Assembly (NCBI GenBank): GCA_003563255.1
Contig: PWSL01000268.1
Location: forward strand, 1-11,499
Origin: Desulfonatronospira sp.
GTDB taxonomy: Bacteria > Desulfobacterota > Desulfovibrionia > Desulfovibrionales > Desulfonatronovibrionaceae
Length of the DNA stretch: 11,499 nucleotides
Direction: 5' to 3'
In this document: piece by piece, positions 7,529 through 11,499 of the stretch
Position numbering within the stretch: the stretch's first letter is position 1
Layout: each line of letters starts with the position of its first letter
Notes under the pieces: generated by a model
Database searches by the model: none
The model's input: the letters and a program-made list of their open reading frames with translations, nothing else
What the model was told of the DNA's origin: nothing
Program-made: the position numbers and the translations under genes

Positions 7529-7646
7529 AGCCTGCTGCCTCCTTGAATCTAAATATAGCCCCGTTGCCTGCAGGGCCTGAAAAACACGTTTTGTTTCCAG
7601 ACAGATAATACATTCATTCAGGATGTAAATAAAGCCCAAATGATAA

Positions 7647-7789
7647 CACTACAGCGACACTTTGTGTAAACTATCGACTAGGCCACCGGGGACAGGCACT
7701 TTTGCCGACCTCAAACCGTAAAGCGGCCGGACTATCCGGCGGCAAAAGTGCCTGTCCCCCTCCAACTTAAATAAAGTGTCGCTGTAGTG
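7647..7789. repeat. Palindromic repeat family C, full copy 2 (143 bp)
   Basis: The ends CACTACAGCGACACTTT (7647-7663) and AAAGTGTCGCTGTAGTG (7773-7789) are perfect inverted repeats. The inner arms GGGGACAGGCACTTTTGCCG (7688-7707) and 7740-7759 pair perfectly over 20 bases. Length equals copy 1 at 294-436. The end sequences differ between copies, but each copy's two ends match each other, so pairing itself is conserved. It lies upstream of the Tat radical SAM gene (start 7528), about 120 bases away. Confidence 0.88.
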
Positions 7790-7816
7790 ATAATGATAAT
7801 ATTTGTGAGTTACTCC

Positions 7817-7993
7817 TCATACCCTGCCTGTCACGCCTCTGGCGTAATTAAAAAAAAGGGCCCCGGCGTCCCGGGCAAACACTTCGATGGAGTAGTCCTG
7901 TTCTGACGAGGTGCTGAATCCCGGGCCACGATTAACACACATTATGACCCTGCGATTGCCGGCCAGGGACTGTAGCATGACCTGGAGCCACAT
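7817..7993 (-). pseudogene. Probable gene remnant, C-terminal fragment
   Basis: The minus frame from about 7993 to the stop at 7817 reads as a plausible protein end (MLQSLAGNRRVIMCVNRGPG... ending ARGVTGRV, about 53-58 residues) with the G/C-ending codon use of the neighbouring genes. There is no ribosome site before ATG 7993 or ATG 7978, and the frame runs straight back into a repeat end at 7999-8019. I do not recognise the family. The simplest reading is the tail of a gene whose front was lost when a family C element inserted or recombined. It could instead be chance or a small unrecognised gene. Confidence 0.35.
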
Positions 7994-7998
7994 TTGAG

Positions 7999-8019
7999 TA
8001 AGTTTCACTGTAGTGATAA
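7999..8019. repeat. Lone family C repeat end
   Basis: TAAGTTTCACTGTAGTGATA (7999-8018) matches the right end of copy 1 (419-436) at 17 of 18 compared positions, and continues with the GATAA seen outside copy 2. No partner arm is nearby in the expected 143-base layout, so it is a solo end or element remnant, in the same orientation as the right end of copy 2 about 226 bases away. The DNA from 8020 to 8120 shows nothing recognisable. Confidence 0.65.
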
Positions 8020-8120
8020 GCAATAAACCAGATGTTCTCCCGCCGAAGCTGATACCTTCCGAACTATTGTGTTTTACTGGATAATTTCCCGGATTGAACC
8101 ATGTTGTGCCGGGCAAGAGA

Positions 8121-8169
8121 TAAAAAAAAGCGGCCGCATTGTGGACAAAGCATCCAGAAGGCGGCCGCT
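8121..8169 (-). terminator. Intrinsic terminator of the desulforedoxin gene
   Basis: On the minus strand AGCGGCCGC (8169-8161) pairs with GCGGCCGCT (8137-8129), 9 bp, with a further inner TGGA/TCCA pair, and is followed at once by a run of T (8129-8122). It starts 29 bases past the desulforedoxin stop. This is a classic GC stem plus U-tract. Confidence 0.85.
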
Positions 8170-8197
8170 ATTTTGTGCCGGGTTTACGCTGCCTGCA

Positions 8198-8311
8198 TTA
8201 CTGCTTGACCATGGGCTGGCCACAACAGACCAGTTCGCCTCCTCCAGCTTCCTTGACCTCAACTACATTGCCACAGAGTTCACACTTGTAGATTTCTCCA
8301 GTTTCGGGCAT
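8198..8311 (-). CDS. dsr: Desulforedoxin (37 residues)
   Basis: ATG at 8309-8311 follows GGAGG (8322-8318) with 6 bases between. The protein begins [14 protein letters not shown] and ends [11 protein letters not shown], with iron-binding cysteines C10-x2-C13 and C29-C30. That is the desulforedoxin pattern: CxxC plus an adjacent CC pair holding one iron in a distorted FeS4 site, normally in a homodimer. D. gigas desulforedoxin is 36 residues with nearly the same sequence. It is a small cytoplasmic redox protein; its physiological partner is not established. The gene stands alone, with its own promoter (8405-8433) and terminator (8121-8169), and is not fused to a desulfoferrodoxin (superoxide reductase) domain. 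Confidence 0.95.
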   Translation of the reverse strand: MPETGEIYKCELCGNVVEVKEAGGGELVCCGQPMVKQ

Positions 8312-8404
8312 GACTTTCCTCCGTCATAAGTTAATGGTTTGACTGATGATCCGTTTTAATGAACCAGCCTCTGCTCAGATACACGGCTGGGAGAATCACA
8401 TTTT

Positions 8405-8433
8405 ATAATAAACCATTGTCATCAACCGGGCAA
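8405..8433 (-). promoter_or_regulatory. Sigma-70-type promoter of the desulforedoxin gene
   Basis: On the minus strand TTGCCC (8433-8428) and TATTAT (8410-8405) are spaced by 17 bases, matching the consensus at 4/6 and 5/6. Transcription would start near 8398, giving a leader of roughly 85 nt. Within that leader CCAGCC and GGCTGG (8364-8369 and 8385-8390) can pair. Confidence 0.55.
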
Positions 8434-8456
8434 GACCTGCAAGAATAAAAAATAGA

Positions 8457-8608
8457 GTATCTGTTCAGCACTTTTAAGGAAAGCACGGGACAGGCAACTC
8501 CGGGACCCACTTGGGGATCATTTTGTGCGCAAAAGAACTCATTTTTCGGGACAAGTGAGTCCCGGAAGATCCAGTCCCCGTGCCACCTGCAAAGCGCTGA
8601 ACAGATAC
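8457..8608. repeat. Palindromic repeat family A, full copy (152 bp)
   Basis: The ends GTATCTGTTCAGCACTTT (8457-8474) and AAAGCGCTGAACAGATAC (8591-8608) are inverted repeats with one mismatch. Inside, GGGACAGGCA and CCGGGACCCACTTG on the left face CAAGTGAGTCCCGG and CAGTCCCCGTGCC on the right, so most of the element folds on itself. A partial copy is at 1-102. It ends 17 bases before the start codon of the UbiB-like gene, so that gene's leader must run through it or begin in it. Confidence 0.85.
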
Positions 8609-8624
8609 AAAAAAGGAGAGTTGT

Positions 8625-10280
8625 ATGGACATCAGATCAATTGCACATCTGGGACGTTTCCGGGAGATTGTCACCACCCTGTTGAAGTACGGGTTCCACG
8701 ACATAGTGGAGCGCCTTGAGATACCTGGCAGCAGGTATCTGAAAAAAGTCAAACCAAAGCATGAAGACCTGCACACCTGGGAGCGGGTGCGCAAAATACT
8801 GGAGGAGCTTGGACCTACGTTTATCAAGCTTGGTCAGATACTTTCCCAGCGGGCGGACATCGTTCCCGAAGATCTTATGAAGGAACTCAGCAAACTGCAG
8901 GATGAAGTGCAGGCCGAAGATTTTGCAGACATAAAAAAGGTGTTGGAAAAAAACTACTTAGCCCCCCTGGACCATATTTTTTCGGAAATAGATCCCCAGC
9001 CTCTAGCCGCTGCTTCCATGGCCCAGGTGCACCGGGCCCGGCTCAGAGAAAACGGCCGGGAAGTGGCCCTGAAGATACAGCGCCCGGGCATTGAAGAGAC
9101 CATAAAAAACGACCTGGAGATACTGGAGAAGATCGCTGTGCAGCTGGACGGGCGTATGGATTATTTCAAGGTCTATAATCTGCCGCAACTGGTGCGACGT
9201 ATCAAGAAGCTCATTTTTTCCGAGCTGAATTTCACTTACGAACTGCGAAACATGCAGGTGGCTGCAGCCCAGCTCCAGAATGAACCCAGGCTGAGGGTTC
9301 CGGATACGTTTCCGGAACTATGCACCGCCCAGGTGCTGGCCATGGAGCTTTGCAAGGGGAGGCAGATGAAAAACCTGGATATTGCCGGGCTTACAGGCAG
9401 GGAAGAACTGGCAAAAAGTGCACTGCACTTCACCCTGCACCAGGTTCTGGGCCAGGGGTTTTTTCATGCTGATCCCCATCCAGGAAATATTCTTGTGGAC
9501 GATGAAGAAAACCTGATCATCCTGGACTGGGGTATGGTGGGCAGGCTCACCCCCAAGGTGCGTCGAGATCTTATTGACCTCATCGCCGCCATAGTGGAAA
9601 ACGATGTGGACGAGGTCACCGAGCTTCTGCTCAACTTCACTGCGGGCAGGGAAAACATCAATATGGATGTCCTGCAGGGGGAGGTCCTGGAAATCGTCAG
9701 CCACTTCACCCGGATGCCTCTAAAGGACATCAACCTGGGCCGGCTTTTGATGGAGCTGACCAGTGCCCTGCGTGAGCACGGCAGGGTGCTGACTTCGGAT
9801 TTATCCATCATGATCAAGTCCCTGATAACCGCGGAACAGACGGCCAAGATGCTCTACCCGGACCTGGACGTGGTGGGGGAGGCCGAGCCCATTCTGCGCA
9901 GTATAGGCAAGGAGCGTTTCAAACCTGAAAGCCTGCTCAAGGGCCTGTACAAAAATTTCAGGTATCTGCTCAGGTTTCAGTACCAGCTGCCCAGGCAGGC
10001 CATGGATATTGTCAGCAAGCTGGACCAGGGACAGCTGGCTATCCGCTTTCAGCATGAAAACCTGGAAGGGATGCAGTCCACCATGGAAACAGTGGTCAAC
10101 AGGCTGGTGGCGGGCATCATTGCCGCGGCCCTTTTTCTGGGGGCAAGCATGATCTTTGCCGCGGATACCGGTCCCATGATCTGGGGGCATCCGCTGCTGG
10201 GCACAATCGGCTACGCTGTGGCCACAGTCCTGTGCCTGAGGCTTCTGGTGACCATGCTGCGCTCCAGGAGACGACGCTGA
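8625..10280 (+). CDS. ABC1/UbiB-family kinase-like protein
   Basis: 551 residues from ATG 8625, with AAGGAGAG just before it. Motifs in order: KLGQ (68-71, the family KxGQ motif in TFIKLGQILSQRAD), the Ala-rich loop PLAAASMAQVHRA (126-138), VALKIQRPG with Lys150, the SELNFTYEL helix (199-207), HADPHPGN (281-288) and LDWG (300-303, the DFG place with Asp301). Two membrane helices close the protein (about 490-510 and 520-545), ahead of a basic tail. Members are atypical kinase-fold ATPases; UbiB/Coq8 supports ubiquinone synthesis. Sulfate reducers usually make menaquinone, so a role in quinone or isoprenoid lipid handling is only inferred. All key residues are intact. The gene stands alone, without ubiquinone genes nearby. 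Confidence 0.93.
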   Translation: MDIRSIAHLGRFREIVTTLLKYGFHDIVERLEIPGSRYLKKVKPKHEDLHTWERVRKILEELGPTFIKLGQILSQRADIVPEDLMKELSKLQDEVQAEDFADIKKVLEKNYLAPLDHIFSEIDPQPLAAASMAQVHRARLRENGREVALKIQRPGIEETIKNDLEILEKIAVQLDGRMDYFKVYNLPQLVRRIKKLIFSELNFTYELRNMQVAAAQLQNEPRLRVPDTFPELCTAQVLAMELCKGRQMKNLDIAGLTGREELAKSALHFTLHQVLGQGFFHADPHPGNILVDDEENLIILDWGMVGRLTPKVRRDLIDLIAAIVENDVDEVTELLLNFTAGRENINMDVLQGEVLEIVSHFTRMPLKDINLGRLLMELTSALREHGRVLTSDLSIMIKSLITAEQTAKMLYPDLDVVGEAEPILRSIGKERFKPESLLKGLYKNFRYLLRFQYQLPRQAMDIVSKLDQGQLAIRFQHENLEGMQSTMETVVNRLVAGIIAAALFLGASMIFAADTGPMIWGHPLLGTIGYAVATVLCLRLLVTMLRSRRRR

Positions 10281-10298
10281 AAAAGATATTCGAAGTTT

Positions 10299-10389
10299 GT
10301 AACCATTCAGGGGATGCCGGAACCGGCCCGGGGACTGTCCCCAGGCCTGGTGCCAGCGACCAATACCTGAGGACCCCCTGAATGGTTAC
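10299..10389. repeat. Palindromic repeat family B, full copy (91 bp)
   Basis: The ends GTAACCATTCAGGGG (from 10299) and CCCCTGAATGGTTAC (to 10389) are perfect 15-bp inverted repeats. The inside holds GGGGACTGTCCCC (10330-10342), itself a perfect dyad, and a weaker pairing further in. A half copy is at 121-165 and another follows at 10421-10480. Confidence 0.85.
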
Positions 10390-10401
10390 CTAAGTTTTTT
10401 T
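10385..10401 (+). terminator. T-run after palindrome, possible terminator of UbiB-like gene
   Basis: The right arm of the family B palindrome is followed by CTAAG and seven T (10395-10401). The folded element plus T-run, about 20-120 bases past the UbiB-like stop, could end transcription from the left. The 5-base gap between stem and T-run makes this weaker than a classic terminator. Confidence 0.3.
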
Positions 10402-10420
10402 CAGCTGGCCTAACCGGGGA

Positions 10421-10480
10421 GTAACCATTCAAAGGGTCCTCGGTGGTAACTATTGGCAAAAGGCCAAGGGGACTGTCCCA
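10421..10480. repeat. Palindromic repeat family B, half copy
   Basis: GTAACCATTCAAAGGGTCCTC (from 10421) through GGCCAAGGGGACTGTCCC aligns, with several changes and a small gap, to the reverse complement of the right arm of the element at 10299-10389. It ends three bases before the stop codon of the BCCT gene. Confidence 0.65.
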
Positions 10481-10482
10481 TA

Positions 10483-11499
10483 TCAACGGTAGATATCCAG
10501 GAATTGCAGGTGCTTTTCGTACTGATCCAGGATATCGGTGATCACCTGTTCCCTGGTCCAGTTCATGAGGTCGTAGTCCTGGCCTCCTTCGCGAAGGTGC
10601 ACTTCGGCGCGGTAGTATTTTCGATTTTGCCCGGGTCTGTCGACGCTGGTGGCGCGCAGGGTGAAGGCCGGAGGTTCATATTCCCTGGGCCGCACAGAGT
10701 AGAAGAAGTCCATCTCCTCACCGTGCAGCACTTCCAGCCATACACGGCCGTCCTCGCCTTCCTCGATGTGAGTTGTTATGCCTCTGTTTTCCATTTCCTG
10801 GGCCACTTCATCCATGGCCGGCCTGACGGTCTGCTGGATAAAGTTCAGAACTTCTTTTTTCGTGGGTTGGTATACAAGGGTCTTAAGCCTTTTCTTCCAG
10901 GACCCCGGCATGGTAGTCGAAGGCATGACAGTGGCTCGCTGCTGGGTGACCTTTTTGACCACCTCCATGCGTACGGACTTGTACAGTCCCAGGCACATGA
11001 GAAGCATTATTGCTGTAAAGGGCAGGGCGCTGGCGATGGATGCCGTTTGAAGGGCCCCAAGACCTCCGGCCACCAGGAGTACGGCAGCCACCAACCCTTC
11101 AGAGATGGCCCAGAATATGCGCTGCCACACAGGTGCGTTTTCCTCCCCGCCGGAAGTGAGCATGTCAATGACCAGCGAACCGGAGTCGGAAGAGGTCACA
11201 AAAAAGGTAACCACCAGGATGGTGGCGATAAACGAGATTATGGTGGACAGGGGCAGGTGCTCAAAGAATCTGAACAGGGCCACAGTGGCGTCTTCGCTGA
11301 CAGCATCTCCAAGCTGGCCGATCCCCTGGATCATGATCATGTGCAGTGCGGTGTTGCCGAAGAAGGTCATCCAGATGAAGGTGAAGCCCACCGGGACCAT
11401 GAGCACTCCGATTACAAACTCCCGGATGGTGCGTCCTCTGGAGACCCTGGCGATGAACATGCCCACAAAGGGTGACCAGGCTATCCACCAGCCCCAGTA
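10483..11499 (-). CDS. BCCT-family betaine/choline transporter, BetT-like (partial, N-terminus outside window)
   Basis: The minus frame is open from the window edge to the stop at 10483, giving the last 338 residues. It opens with YWGWWIAWSPFVGMFIARVS, the hallmark helix of betaine/choline/carnitine transporters, then RGRTIREF. Further membrane segments include FTFIWMTFFGNTA, the ISFIATILVVTFFVTSSDSGS segment and a helix pair around AVLLVAGGLGAL. The last roughly 150-170 residues are a hydrophilic cytoplasmic tail (QTVRPAMDEVAQEM, FYSVRPREYEPPAF), as in the long tail of BetT, which senses osmotic state in E. coli. Substrates of the family are quaternary ammonium compounds such as choline and glycine betaine, driven by H+ or Na+. 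Which substrate is used cannot be told from this part. It converges on the UbiB-like gene. Confidence 0.92.
   Translation of the reverse strand, partial: YWGWWIAWSPFVGMFIARVSRGRTIREFVIGVLMVPVGFTFIWMTFFGNTALHMIMIQGIGQLGDAVSEDATVALFRFFEHLPLSTIISFIATILVVTFFVTSSDSGSLVIDMLTSGGEENAPVWQRIFWAISEGLVAAVLLVAGGLGALQTASIASALPFTAIMLLMCLGLYKSVRMEVVKKVTQQRATVMPSTTMPGSWKKRLKTLVYQPTKKEVLNFIQQTVRPAMDEVAQEMENRGITTHIEEGEDGRVWLEVLHGEEMDFFYSVRPREYEPPAFTLRATSVDRPGQNRKYYRAEVHLREGGQDYDLMNWTREQVITDILDQYEKHLQFLDIYR

Noticed and set aside
8069..8329. 86-residue plus-strand frame over the desulforedoxin region
   Set aside because: It is antisense to the desulforedoxin gene and its terminator.
1..8608. CRISPR array or composite transposon
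   Set aside because: The repeats are few, far apart, palindromic and of three kinds; there are no regular spacers, no cas genes and no transposase gene in the window.
10453..11475. 340-residue plus-strand frame opposite the BCCT gene
   Set aside because: Antisense shadow; rich in His/Gly with no family pattern, while the minus strand reads as a clear transporter.

Overview
The window looks like chromosomal DNA of an anaerobic sulfate reducer of the Desulfovibrionales type (Desulfobacterota). The clearest marker is a complete 37-residue desulforedoxin gene. Also consistent are two PflA/AmrS-like radical SAM proteins with export signals, a polytopic membrane protein carrying a spermidine-synthase-like domain, and a candidate selenoprotein. 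A betaine/choline-type BCCT transporter at the right edge suggests a salt-adapted organism. The genus cannot be fixed from sequence alone; a soda-lake or halophilic relative (Desulfonatronospira-like) is only a guess.

Layout. 1-586: repeat-rich non-coding DNA with parts or copies of three palindromic repeat families, ending in a textbook sigma-54 promoter (512-527). 587-1504: an exported double-rhodanese protein whose frame is crossed by one in-frame TGA (986-988). The TGA sits next to a conserved-looking Cys motif and is followed at the right distance by a 7-bp hairpin with a UGGAA loop, so I read it as selenocysteine. 1505-1990: non-coding with two hairpins. 1991-2524: a membrane-anchored TPR protein. 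2703-6303: a two-gene unit, with a membrane/spermidine-synthase-like fusion protein overlapping by 38 nt a radical SAM enzyme with a Tat-like leader. 6473-7528 (minus, convergent): a second radical SAM protein with a true twin-arginine leader and lipobox. 7529-8197: no intact gene, but a second full copy of the 143-bp palindrome, a lone repeat end, a probable gene remnant and a terminator. 8198-8311 (minus): desulforedoxin with its own promoter and terminator. 8457-8608: a 152-bp palindromic element lying directly in front of 8625-10280, an ABC1/UbiB-family kinase-like protein. 10281-10482: two copies of a third palindromic family. 10483-11499 (minus, cut by the window edge): C-terminal part of a BCCT transporter with a BetT-like tail.

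The most notable points are: the candidate selenocysteine rhodanese under a sigma-54 promoter; the palindromic repeat families that differ in their ends but share GGGAC-A/T-G cores and are arranged roughly mirror-like around the central genes; and the pair of radical SAM proteins with export signals, one translationally coupled to a membrane-bound aminopropyltransferase-like protein. Genes for selenocysteine insertion and for the sigma-54 activator are not in this window.
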